Part shown: positions 49,268 to 60,295 of the stretch, one piece after another | Numbering within the stretch: position 1 is the stretch's first letter | How the letters are laid out: every line of letters begins with the position of its first letter | DNA from: Linnemannia elongata | Taxonomy: Eukaryota > Mortierellomycota > Mortierellomycetes > Mortierellales > Mortierellaceae | Assembly: GCA_036320915.1 (NCBI GenBank) | Contig: JAXBDG010000003.1 | Span: 1,984,001 to 2,048,000 of the forward strand | DNA: 64,000 nt | Reading direction: 5' to 3' | Program-made: the position numbers and the translations under genes | Notes under the pieces: model-generated | What the model was told of the DNA's origin: nothing | The model's input: the letters and a program-made list of their open reading frames with translations, nothing else | Databases searched by the model: none

Positions 49268-50119
49268 GGTGAAAGCAGCAAAAGGGTGGGAGACAAAGTC
49301 CTTCACCTCTGCTTATGACAATTTTTGTGTACTTCAAGCGCGGATGGCTCACGTGAGCCTGTGAGTACGGCTAATATACCGTGTTCCACGTGATACATTA
49401 ATGTAACTGTTCATAAAGATGCTAAAAATCAAGTTTCCAACAAGCACCTCCTAGTTGGTCCAGTGGTCAGGATTTGTCGCTCTCACCGACAAGGCCCGGG
49501 TTCGATCCCCGGACTGGGAATATCTTTTGCCTTTTTCGGCTCTAGAACTTGTGCCCGTGGCGACGCACCGGGAATCGTTTTTTTTTTTTTTTTTTTTTTG
49601 GCTTTTTCAAAAGGGTTAACCTATTTGACAACCCGGGTTGCTCGAATTATTCGACAACTTCGTACTAAGTCCATGTAATTCACTTTTTTTGTTTTCAAGA
49701 CGAAAACTCATGGAGACAGCTTGCTTCCCTTCGCGCTCCCTCGGAGCATCATTTGCGCACCCTCAGAGTAGATCATTGAAGCTTTTTGGCTGAAATTATC
49801 ACCTTTTAGCTACTGACAAGCCGTGGTGATGACGATATGGGACACGAACTCCATGAATTGAACCACAGGAAACAAGGCAACGAATTGAATACATTAGTAA
49901 CGAGTTTGTGATATTGCAACAAGGTGCTGTGTAAAAAAAAAACAAAAAAAGTGAGTTGCATGGACTTAGTACGGGCATTCCAATTGTATATGTCCAATCA
50001 GCTTTAAAATATGGTTAATATTTAATTGTTACACCACAGGAGGGGATCAAAGGATTGTACAAGAAGGCATAGTCGCCAATTCATTAAAAGAAAGGGAGGG
50101 GAAAAGTGCATAAAAAAAA
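49268..50119. other. Intergenic region with tRNA-Glu
   Basis: Between the GCP-like gene start and the ATPase stop codon. Apart from the tRNA gene (49449-49520) and a T22 tract at 49578-49599 it is A/T-rich and shows no coding frame with family similarity. Confidence 0.5.
49449..49520 (+). tRNA. tRNA-Glu (anticodon CTC)
   Basis: A 72-nt cloverleaf without intron. The acceptor stem pairs TCCTAGT with ACTGGGA (one G-U pair). The anticodon arm is TTTGTCG-CTCTCAC-CGACAAG, with CTC in the loop, so it reads GAG. The T arm GGCCCGGGTTCGATCCCCGG contains a perfect B box, and TGGTCCAGTGG is the A box. A TTTT run at about 49525-49528 is a plausible Pol III terminator. Discriminator base A; CCA is not encoded, as expected for a nuclear eukaryotic tRNA. 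Confidence 0.95.
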
Positions 50120-53100
50120 CTACCAGGCAAGCTTGCCAAAAATACTGTTGGGGAAAGTTCTCAACATCAACTTGCGCATCTCATCCAACAGCAAGACGGC
50201 CAAGGCACAAGGGAAGGGGAGGAACCAGTACTTGATAGGGACAGGGTTAGTCAACATGATCTGATTGATCCAGGGCACCTCAGTGACAAAGATGGCCATG
50301 AGGAGTGACATGAACATTCCGGCAAACAGCCACAGATTGCGGCGCTTGGGGCGAATGGGATCAGCTTGGAGGATTGACATGCGGCGGTTGCGGATAGAGA
50401 GGACGTTTCCCCATTGCATTATCACCAGGGAGACAAAGGTGACACACTGGCCGGTGTTGACATAGTAGTTGTTGAACTTGTCGTCGTCGATGTGGGGGTA
50501 TCGGCTCTGAAAGTTGGGGTTTCCGTAAGTGAAAACCAGGTCCTTGAAAGGGACGCCAGTGTATTCCTTGATGTACATGTAGAACAGCATGTTGCTGAAG
50601 AAGGTCATGACGGAGCCGATAAAGACATAGGACTGGAGGTAAATTTTTGCCGTGATCAAATGCTCCTTCTTGGAGTTACGAGGAGGGAGAGCGAGAAGGT
50701 CAAATTCTTCCTGTTCCATGACTAGGGCTGTGCAGGGGAAGCCATCGGTGAAGCAGCAGATGATGATCATCAGGAACGAGGACAGAGACAGAGGAGTGCC
50801 AAGGAAGGAGTTGATCAGGACGGGGAAGATCTCGGACCAGGAGCCAGCGGGGAGCAGGTATCCAATGACCTTTTGCAGGTTCTGGAACACAATGCGACCA
50901 AGACGCATCGCCACTGGGATAGAGTCGAATCCGCCGAGAAGGATAAGGTCGGCTGCCTCGATGGCGACATCAGAACCAGAAACGACAGCAACACCGACAT
51001 CGGCTGCCTTGAGTGCAGGAGCATCATTGACACCATCGCCAGTGACAGCAACCACGCCGTCGCGATGCTGGAACTCGGTAACAATCTTGAGCTTTTGTTC
51101 AGGCGACGTACGAGCAAAGACAATCTCCTCGTAGGCACAGACAAGGTCCCACTCTCCAGGACTGATCCTAGCGAGATCGGTCCCAGTCAACAGTAGAGAG
51201 GTACCCTCACGGAACCGAGGACGACCAGGCTCAAAGACGCCGAGATCATCATAGGAGGCATCGAGACCATTCTTTGCGCCTTTGCGACTGGGATCAACCA
51301 CATCCTCGTAGGTGTCGGGTTCGCGGTGGGAGGAAAAGAGACCGATCTGTTTAGCGATAGCAGCAGCAGTGATACCAAAGTCACCGGTGACCATAAAGAA
51401 GCGAGCACCAGCCCGGCGGCAAGAGACGATTGTGTCTCTGATCTCGGGGCGAGGAGGATCCATGATACCGATGAGGCCGATGATGCAGAGCTCATGAAGT
51501 CCTTGACGGGCAAGCTCCTCCTGTTGTGCGGTGTTGTGCGATGATCCGGCGTTGTTTCTTGCCGCAGCTAAATAAGGGCTGAAGCCTCCCTTGCAGAGCA
51601 TCAGGACGCGCTTTCCTTGGCGAGACCATTCCATTTGAATCCGAGAAAGCTCGGCCGACCACTCAGAAGTAAGGGGCTGACCAATGTTGGAGAGACCAGA
51701 GACGAAGGATGTACAATGAGGCAAAAGGACATCGGGGGCTCCCTTGACAAAAACCAGTTGCGAGTCTTTCTCGTTGGCAACCATACCGGCGTTCATCATC
51801 TCGGATCCAAAGAGAACCTTGATGGGTTGAGGGTTTTGGGCTGATCCTTGGTAGACAGACATCATCCATTTGTTGCGAGAGTTGAAGGGGATCTCTTGGG
51901 TGCGCTCAAAGCAAGGAGCAAGATCCGAAGAGTTGGCAACCTGAGCAGAGAAACGAAGGAGGGCGCTGTCGGTGGCATCGCCATGGACTGTGCGCTCGGG
52001 GACAGGGAGGTTGAGGGTCTCGGGATCAAACTTTGCATTGTTACAAAGAAGAGTGGCCAACTGGAGCTGACGGAGGGCAATGACAGAAGGAGCTTCTTCA
52101 GACAGAGGGAGCGTCTTGGAATTGGATTGCTTTTCGATCTTGGCGCGAGCTTCATCAGGGGTGGATTCGTTGTCGAGGAAGGCGATGTTGGTGACAAACA
52201 TCTTATTCTCGGTGAGGGTGCCTGTCTTATCAGAACAGATGACATTGACACAGCCAAGGGTCTCGACGGTGGTGAGGGCCTTGGGTAGGATGTTGTTTGA
52301 GCGCATGCGGCGCGCAATCATCATCAACGTGAGGGAGACACACACAGGCATGCCTATAGGAGAAGAAAAATCAAAAAAAATTAATGTGAGCAATGGTCAG
52401 TGTGTGGATGAGAAGAGTGTGTGCAACCACAATCCATGCATGCGTGCATGATGTCACTCCTTTTTTTTCTAACGCGTTTCCTAGACGCACAATCATCTGC
52501 ATATACAGCAGAGAAAAAAACAAAGGAGAGAGAGGGAAAGGCTTACCCTCAGGAATAAAGGCGACAACACAACCCATGAGGGTAACCAGGAGAACATTCA
52601 CAGGCATGAACTCGTGATACTTGACATTAAGGAAGCCAGCCCAGTAGGAGAGAATAAATGTCGCTAAGAAGATGGTCAAGCAGACAATGATACGGACAAA
52701 GCGGCTAATTTCCTGCTGGATAATTGTCACCTTCTCCTTGCGGCCCGTCGTCAGTCTGTTAATGCGGCCCATCAAGGTATCGTTTCCTTTCAGAACAACC
52801 ACACCGACACAGGATCCCTGTACGACATGAGTCCCCATGAAGGCAATGTTCTTGGACTCCAAAAAGTTCTCGTCGGTGTAGTTTATGGCTCCCTCGATGG
52901 CTTCACTCTCTCCGGTGAGCACGGCACGGTCAAAGCGAGTGTCGTTCGAGGCCTGGACGAGACGCAGATCAGCGGGGACCTTGTTTCCGAGAGAAAGACT
53001 GACGCGATCGCCGACAACAAGAGTCGAGGCAGGGACCTTGACCAACTGGCCGTCGCGGATGACCATGCAGTCGGCAGGGATCATGTCCATGATGGACGAC

Positions 53101-53784
53101 ATGACCTTGGCGGTAGAGTAGTCTTGGAAAGCCGAGAAACTTGCTTGAAGGAAAATAACGAATATCTTGAAAATGGCACCAAACAATAAGTAAAAAGAAC
53201 CAAAACATAATAATAAGTGTGTTAGCAGCGTTCCTAGAAAGAACGTATTTTTTTCTATTAGAGAGCATGAACAACTGTTCCGAAATGAAGCTTACAACTA
53301 AAATAGCCAAGGCTAGATTGGTGGGGATGGGATCGGGCTGAAGAATGGGCGCCCAGCAGACGAAGAAGGTAATGACACCGACCCAAAGGACCGAGCAGAA
53401 TCCTCCAAACACATAGCCAAGGCCTTTCTTGATATAGTTGGGCTTGCGAGTATCCAAGTTGTTGTGCCCATTCGTGGCCAAGCGGCGCTGAGCCTCAGCC
53501 TGAGACAGACCGAGAGTCTCGTTTGTGTTGAAGCGGAGGCTAACCTCGGGGATAGTGAGTTTGTGAAAGTCAATGGTTGAGAAAAAGTCGGTTTCTGGTT
53601 CAGCCACGTCGTCGTCTTTGTTCTTGTTCTTGCCCTTGGAGGTCTTGAAGTCGCCAGTCTTGTTGGAGCGCTGGGTCTCAGTAACTTGCAAGGACAGGGT
53701 GCGGAACTCGATAGGGACAGCATGCCCCTTGGCACGCTCCATCGTTTGGGTTCGAACGAGGTCTAGCGACTGGTCCTTGCCCAT
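50120..53784 (-). CDS. P2C-type (Na+/K+-ATPase alpha-like) P-type ATPase
   Basis: Three exons on the minus strand: 53784-53296, 53165-52547, 52353-50120; 1113 residues. P2C ATPases exchange Na+ or H+ for K+ at the plasma membrane; animal forms need a beta subunit. Seen here: N-terminal cation-ATPase domain (LSQAEAQRRLATNGHNNL), TM1-2, the FLQASFSAFQDYSTAKVM segment typical of the class, and TM4 with IPEGMPV (Glu369). The phosphorylated Asp411 is in CSDKTGTLTENKM; the ATP-binding KGAPDVLLPHC, the hinge TGDGVNDAPALKAADVGVA, and six C-terminal TM helices follow. The region where animal pumps have the LGTDMVP cation motif reads CCFTDGFP, and TM5 differs too, so ion specificity may not be Na+/K+. 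Upstream of the start the leader is C/T-rich on the sense strand. Confidence 0.93.
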
Positions 53785-54114
53785 GGCCCTTTTTTTGTGT
53801 TTGTTGGTGAAGTGGAGGGAGAGTTAAGTAAGCGGAAGAGGAGGAAAGACGGAGAGAAGTCAGGAGAGGCGTCAAAGCAGAAGCTGAAAGTGGAGGTGAA
53901 GGCGAGAGTGGAGGAGTCGAAAGAATCAAGCAAAAAAGTAAAAGGCAGCGGCAACTATTTATCTCATCCATGCCATTGCCAGTAAGCAACAACCATCGAG
54001 AAAAATAGCCCGAAAGGTACGCTTTTTTTCACTTAGAAAGCTAACTTGTGCATCGTTGAACAAGTGCAAAGGTGTATGTGGTACTCCGCAACTGCAATGC
54101 AGTAGCGGCCGCCG

Positions 54115-54149
<35 letters not shown>

Positions 54150-56150
54150 GACTTGAGCGACCGCTCAATGGTCAAGATCCTGGGCAGCTCTGCACGCTAC
54201 TGCAACCATGTACCAATTTGCAGAGAGACCAAAAAGATGCATCAAGGACATCTCTCCTGTATCCTTCCGCCCCTTCTTTTCTCATCTCCTCGACGCCCAC
54301 CATCCTGCGCCAGCAGAGAAGGGGAGAAATGAATAAAAAGAGGGATTTGTTTGTTGAGCACTGCAATGGAGCAATCAAGGAGTGGTCAATAATAATCGCG
54401 CATTTTCGTGTTCAAAAAGATACACGTTGTCATGCCTGCATGTTTTTTTATGCTGTGTGTTGTGCATGTCACGCAGCTGAGGCAACGACCCTTCGATCGT
54501 ACGACAAAAGCCTCGGACTAAAGATCTACTTTTTGTGCAATGAGGCATTTTTGCTTTTATTGTTCTTGTAAGTGCATTGGTGTGGTGGTGGGTGGTCCAT
54601 GGAAGGTTTGAACTCTGTTCTCGATTCGCGCGACACTCAGCATTACCGAATAGCGAGATTTGCTGGAAGCTGCAGTAACTCTCGGTCGAGACTCGACGCT
54701 CGTCGTCTTCTATGCCTTGATCCCTACCAAACCCCGCCATCTTGATCCTATTTTTTTTATTTTACTTTGACGGAGGATATGTTATGCGAGATGAAACCCA
54801 ATTGCGCCCATTTATATCTAAGAAGGATTCTAGGGTTATAGACGATACGGAGAGTGGTGAAAGGCGCGCGGTGCATAGTTTTGATGGACCCTGTAGTATT
54901 GTCTACTCATCCCTTTGCTTTTTTTTGGAGGTGTAGTAGGGAAAAGTAGGTACCGCAGGATGTGAGGAGGTGTAGTGGAGTGAGAGGCATTCGTGTAGGC
55001 GGAGGAGAAAACAAAATAGAAAAAAGGAGGAGAGCAACGATATTTATGTCGTTTTTCATTCATCAAGCCTTAACCTCAGTCCCTCTATTCCCCATACTTC
55101 CCACCCTTCTCTCTTTTCTTTCAGCACACGAATTCGCTCTTGCAGGAGACCATCAAATGCCTCAAGGAGCACAAACAAAAAAAAAAGGCGCAACCTACTT
55201 TGGGCAATGCAGCGATGCGGCATTTTTCTCCTGCTTTGTGGCGAAGGTCGCCTTTTTACACGTGACATGGCCCTCTGTATGATTGTTGTTATGCAAGCAA
55301 ACTACGAAAACAAGGTGTCTACAGGACCAGGTCACCTTATGCCCATACATGTTATCCACACACTTCTCCTATTCTTTAACCCAATAGACCCACAGACTCG
55401 GTTGTGAATTGAAGATAAAGTAATAGAGAAAACACCCTGGGGGGTGTGCCAAAAATTGGGTCGACCCAGGCGGAAAGCCAGGATCAAGAGCACAAGGCCC
55501 TTGAACCCGATTGAATAACTCTCTGCCTTGGACAGGTCGACCACTAAATAGTGTTTTTTGAATACAAAAAAGCACTCTAAGCATTCGAAAAAAAGGTGAA
55601 CACTCAAAGTCTTCCAGGTACCAAAACAACTATTTTCCAGTAATAAAAAGGAGCCCCAGCGTTGACACTCTCGGAAAAGACCTCATTGAGATGCCATCAC
55701 ATCGTTGTTCCATTTCTAGTAGTTTACAGGAAAAGAGGAAGCAGAGAGAAACCAAAGTTCCTTCCTACTCCTTTCGTTGCCTTGTTTTTTTACCCAGATC
55801 GGCCTTGGCTATTGTAGCTTTCTTCCTCGGGACATGTCCTTTAATGCGAAAAGGCAGTTTTGTGTGATTCTTTTTTCTATGAAGAAGCAAACCAAGGGCC
55901 ACAGATAAAAAAAACTTTTATGCTCTCAGGCCGGGTATTGTGCCGCAATGCGCAGAATCGACGTCACTTTGATCACGTGAAAAGCAGTAGACTCTCTTGC
56001 CTTCTTGAAAGCGCCAAGTTCACTCATACTTTTGTTCGTTCATTCGTTCAGGAACACGTTCGAGACAGGCATTAGGCAATCACAAGGGAACAGACGACGA
56101 ACAAACGAACATTACCACGACAAGCAATACCCCATCCATCTGCCTCAACC
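53785..56150. other. Long intergenic region, no gene seen
   Basis: This 2.4 kb stretch separates the ATPase (minus) from the PPP1R21-like gene (plus). It has a T33 tract at 54116-54148 right after a NotI-like GCGGCCGC (54106-54113), and A/T-rich low-complexity stretches. A 121-codon minus frame (54375-54740) and short plus frames lack domains, splice support or compositional signal. I see no tRNA or transposon ends. Part of it must serve as promoters for the two flanking divergent genes. Confidence 0.45.
54116..54148. repeat. T33 homopolymer
   Basis: A run of 33 T residues in the long intergenic region upstream of the ATPase, preceded by GCGGCCGC. Confidence 0.8.
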
Positions 56151-59100
56151 ATGAACGACTCGGAGGAGCTGGCAGAAAAGTACCACAAGCTCTTCCAGGA
56201 CTACACGCGGTAATTACTCCATCCTGTTTTGCGCGACACGACACTTTTGTCAAGCAAAACGGCCTGTGCAATACTGCCAACGTGAATGCTCCTAGCACCA
56301 TACATGCTAATTGACGTTTCATTGGATCGCTATTTCTGTTAGTATCAAGGCACAACATGCAGTTCTCAAAAAGGCCGTGCTCAAGGTAGCGTATGGAATA
56401 CATCCATCACTTTGTTTCGACGTTCACTGCGCCTGTTCTTCACTGATACTAACAGCCCCTTGTCAACTGAATTTCTATAGGAGCAAACAGAGAATACCGC
56501 GATGCAGGCAGCAATGAAAGAGAAGGAGCAGGAAGTCAGAAAGGTGTTTACCGTTGACAGCCACGATGGTCTCCATGCATTTGGGGTTGATGCACGCCTT
56601 ACTAACCAAGTGCTTTCCAATTGAACCGCGAATAGTCGCTTCAAGATCTGGATTTACTTTCCTTCCACAATCAGCGACTGACAAAACGCATTGAAAACCT
56701 ACAGAACCAAGGAGCCACGGTATGTGTTAATGTGCTACGGATGTAATGCAAACCTGTGTGATATGGTCAATTGAGAGTTTCCTCCGCTGACCTTTGCTTC
56801 AATTGAATTGAAACCCAAACGATTGTAGAAGTCAGGAGGTTCATGGCTTATGGGAGGCGGATCTGTCAAGAAGGAGCTGGAAAAGTCACAAACAACACTG
56901 GAGGCCGCCACGATAGATCTACAAGCTAAGATCGAAGAGAATGGTAACATCTTTGTTGCAGACAACATGGATGTGACCATGTCTGGAAAGGAGAAGGAAG
57001 TCATAACTGATACACCTTCCTCATGACTATAGAAAAACTTCACCAACAACTCTATGAGATTAACGCATTATACCCAAGACATGTCACCGAGCTCCAAGGC
57101 AAAATTCAGGCATTGGAGAAGCAAAACCAGGAACTTCAGGTACGACGTCTGTTACCTTCTATTGAATGGACTCAGCGAACTATAACAGGACTTCTCAAGG
57201 ATAATCCGTTAACCATACTCCCTTTTTACTTGCTCGACTTGTGTGAATCCCACAGGTGGATGTCCAACGCGCTGGGGTTGCCAACGAAGACACAATTGCC
57301 ATGATTCGGAAGGAAAAGGAATCTGTGGAAAAAGAGCTCGGAATGATTCGAGACGCGCTTGCAGGGTATGTCAGCTCGAAAGATTTGGAGGGGTGCAATC
57401 ACAAAAATTTAACGTATCTCACGCATGTTCTAACGACTGGTCACTGTGTTATTAGCCAGCTCAAGGATGAGCAAAGGTCAAGCCAAAACCTGCGAGACAA
57501 GGTCGAGCGGCTCGAGGACGAGATTGAACGATTGTCAAAAATCGAGGTCGAGCTGGAGGCGCTTCAGGGTGAACATTCAAAACTAAAAGGCGAGCTCGAG
57601 ACGCTGAAGTGGATTTCGTCGGAACTATCACAGCTTCAGGAGTCTTTTCACAAACTGGAGCAGGAAAAGGTTCAAATTGACAAGGCCCATGCACAGCTGT
57701 CGCAACAGCACACAGCGTTGAAACACGCGGAGGAGAGCGCCAGGAGAACTCTGGTTCAGATTCAAGACAGCTTGAGAGCTGCCCAGGACCAAAACCGGAG
57801 ACTGACACAGGACTTGGAAACTGTCCGAAGAGAGGCTTACGATAGCGATCAAAATCGGTTGAACCATATCCAGCAACTTGAATCAGAGTTGGCGAGTGTC
57901 CGAAAGGAACAGGAGCAACTCAAGGGTCAGTATGAGGATCTCAAGGTGGCAGAGCAAGCGGCAAAAGCAGGAGAGTCCCAAACCAAAGCTGAGCTCGTAA
58001 AGGATCTCTCCAACATGGAGGCTAACCTGGCAGCTACTGCAGCCAAGGTGAAGGATTTGGAGGAAGTACGGGCGTCTCTCGAGAAGGAGCTGATTGAAAC
58101 CAAGGAAGCTCTCAAGGCAGAGCAAGAAAAGGCCGCTGCTGTGACCCTTGAAGCACCAAAGGAGGACAGTAATGTCGATAACGAAGCCAAGACGGAGCCA
58201 GAGGACAATCACGTCACAGAAGAAGAAGGTGCCGAGAAGGACAAAGCTCCACTTTCAAAGAAGGCCAGGAAAAAGAAGGCAGCCGCTGCAGCTGCAGCTG
58301 CAGCCGCCACCGCGGCCGCAGCCAAGGAAGATGAGACAGCAGACGAGCCAAGCAAGGAGCTCAAGGCCATCAAACGCACTGGAGACAGTACGCCGAATGC
58401 AGATGCACAAGCTGAGCAGGAGGCGCGGAGACAGCAGGATATTGCCCAGGCCAAGAAGGAAGTGGAAGAGTCTTTCAAGTCTGAGATCGAGTCCCTGCGG
58501 GCACAAATCGAGGCATCTCGAGAAGCAGACGCCACCCAGCGAGAGAAGCTGACTGCAGCTCAAGGTAACAATCCGAACAGCTATTCGAGTCTTTAGAGTG
58601 TTCATTTTTGAATCTCATTAACAACGGTACCATCCATTATTGTAACTATGTGTATAGCCGCGTTGGAGGCTGCCAAGGACGAAAAGCAGTCGCTGTCAAG
58701 CTCACTGGAGATGCATGTTGATTTGACCTTGCAGCTGCAACAAGAAGTCGACGAGATGAAATCCAGCCTGGTATGCTGCTACTATATGCGCACAAGGCAT
58801 TCTTCATTATCTCAAATAGTTTGGACATTGACCATTTTACTTTTATTCGAGACGTTGTCATCGCTAGGCCAAAAAGCAGGTTGTGAACAGCGCAAGGAGA
58901 TCTCCTGTCATGAACCAAGATGATGATGACGAGCCACTTGTGCGGACGCGACAAAAGAGCGGCGCACATGGAAACAAAGGCGATCATACACCTCAACGAG
59001 CATCGACCCCTGTACCAACAGCTGCACTTACGGAAAGCAGCAAGACTGTGGAGGCCAAGGACGAGTCGACCCAGGTGGAAAAAGTCGAGGCCAGCGACAA

Positions 59101-59653
59101 GGCTGTGCAGTCTGAGAGTGTAGAACGCGTGGACGAGAGCACCCAGGTGGAAGTTGCTGAAAGATCTGTTGCCAAAGCAGAGTCGTCTTCAGAGACTGAC
59201 AAGCTAGATAAGGCCAAGAACTCGGAGGATGTCGCTGAAAGTAAGGAAGCCAGCACTGGAGTTTCGGGAAACGCAGTGAGAGCTATTGACGATGTGCCGA
59301 CGACGAGGTCGATGTTGGGACAGGAAGCGATCAACTCAACAAGGGCAAGCACAAGCCATCAGGCCAACCGCGAGTTCCTGATCAAGAAGCACTATGAGGT
59401 CAAGCTTCAGAATATTACGGAACAGTTACAACTGTCGGACGGACGGTATGCGCGACTTCACAAGGAGTTTGGGATGCTGAAGGAGCTGCTGTTGGAGACT
59501 GTGCGGGAGAAGGAAGCGATGGGCAAGGAATACCAGCAATTGCAGGCCAAGAACGAGCTGTTGCAGGAGGAGCTAGCTGCGGCCAAGGAGGACAATCGGG
59601 CGCAGGTCGAAACGATGACCAACTTTATGAAGAGTCTTGACCACGGAAGATAA
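56151..59653 (+). CDS. PPP1R21-like coiled-coil protein (FERRY complex subunit homolog)
   Basis: Ten exons: 56151-56209, 56343-56385, 56481-56543, 56636-56719, 56829-56943, 57033-57139, 57256-57365, 57456-58564, 58658-58770, 58868-59653; 862 residues. PPP1R21 (FERRY subunit 2) binds early endosomes through Rab5 in animals and helps mRNA transport. N-terminal matches to the animal family are strong: YHKLFQDYTRIKAQHAVLKK, then LDLLSFHNQRLTKRIENLQ, then LQAKIEENEKLHQQLYE. The C-terminus also matches (FLIKKHYEVKLQNITEQLQL followed by a last coiled coil ending in QVETMTNFMKSL). The middle (about 230-560) is a long Glu/Lys/Gln coiled coil with an alanine run. The central helical region of the animal protein is not evident. 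The exon 4 start at 56636 was chosen because it restores the conserved LSFHNQ segment and has a TACTAAC branch site near 56600. Confidence 0.82.
57366..57455 (+). other. Stop-free 90-nt intron (3n) in the PPP1R21-like gene
   Basis: GTATGT donor, TCTAAC branch-like motif and TTAG acceptor. Its length is divisible by three and it has no in-frame stop, so retention would add 30 residues without shifting the frame. Confidence 0.65.
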
Positions 59654-60295
59654 TAATACATTTCATCATTATACGAGTGTATGTGTGGCCAGTGTGTGGT
59701 TGTGGTTCCAAATTTGAAAAGTGCGCAAATTGAACCTTGCTTCAAGTTTCTCTTTGTCACTTTCCTTCCCTCCCCCCTTTTTTCATTTTCTTCTTCATCC
59801 TCCCCTTCCTTTGCCCTTGCTTGCTTCACACTCTACTCTACTCTCCAATTCTCGCGCACTACGGATATTTCCTTTAATCCCCTCACATAACACAACCAGG
59901 ACTCCACGCCAAACACCGCATCCTCTTCACTCACAAACCTACACCTGTATGTTCCTTCTATCATTCAAACAACGTTAAAGCGAAACCTTTATGTCTCCTC
60001 GCATATTATGCAGGGTTCGGAGTACAAACACTGTCAAAGCGCAAAAAAAACACAGCTGGAGCGATCAGGATGACGCATCATACAAGGGACAGGGATGGAT
60101 GGCCTTGGTCCTCGATTTGCATCTGGAATCCGAGAACCGTGGCAAGCTCCTCGGTCATTTTAGTGCGCTCAAAGGATGACCAACTTGGAGGATGAAGGTT
60201 CATTCCCACAGCGTGTTCACAACTCAAAGGCAAGCAAGTCGTTCTGACCTGGTGTGTATACGCTTCTTCTCTCCCTGCTATAGCTTCTATCTTTC
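59654..60295. promoter_or_regulatory. Intergenic region upstream of the GT49 gene
   Basis: The first part holds the 3' flank of the PPP1R21-like gene; 59755-59960 is strongly C/T-rich (sense-strand pyrimidine), like other fungal promoters here. No coding sequence with family similarity was seen. Confidence 0.45.

Noticed and set aside
54375..54740. A 121-codon minus-strand frame in the long intergenic region
   Set aside because: No recognisable domain, signal peptide or leader; composition is like surrounding non-coding DNA.
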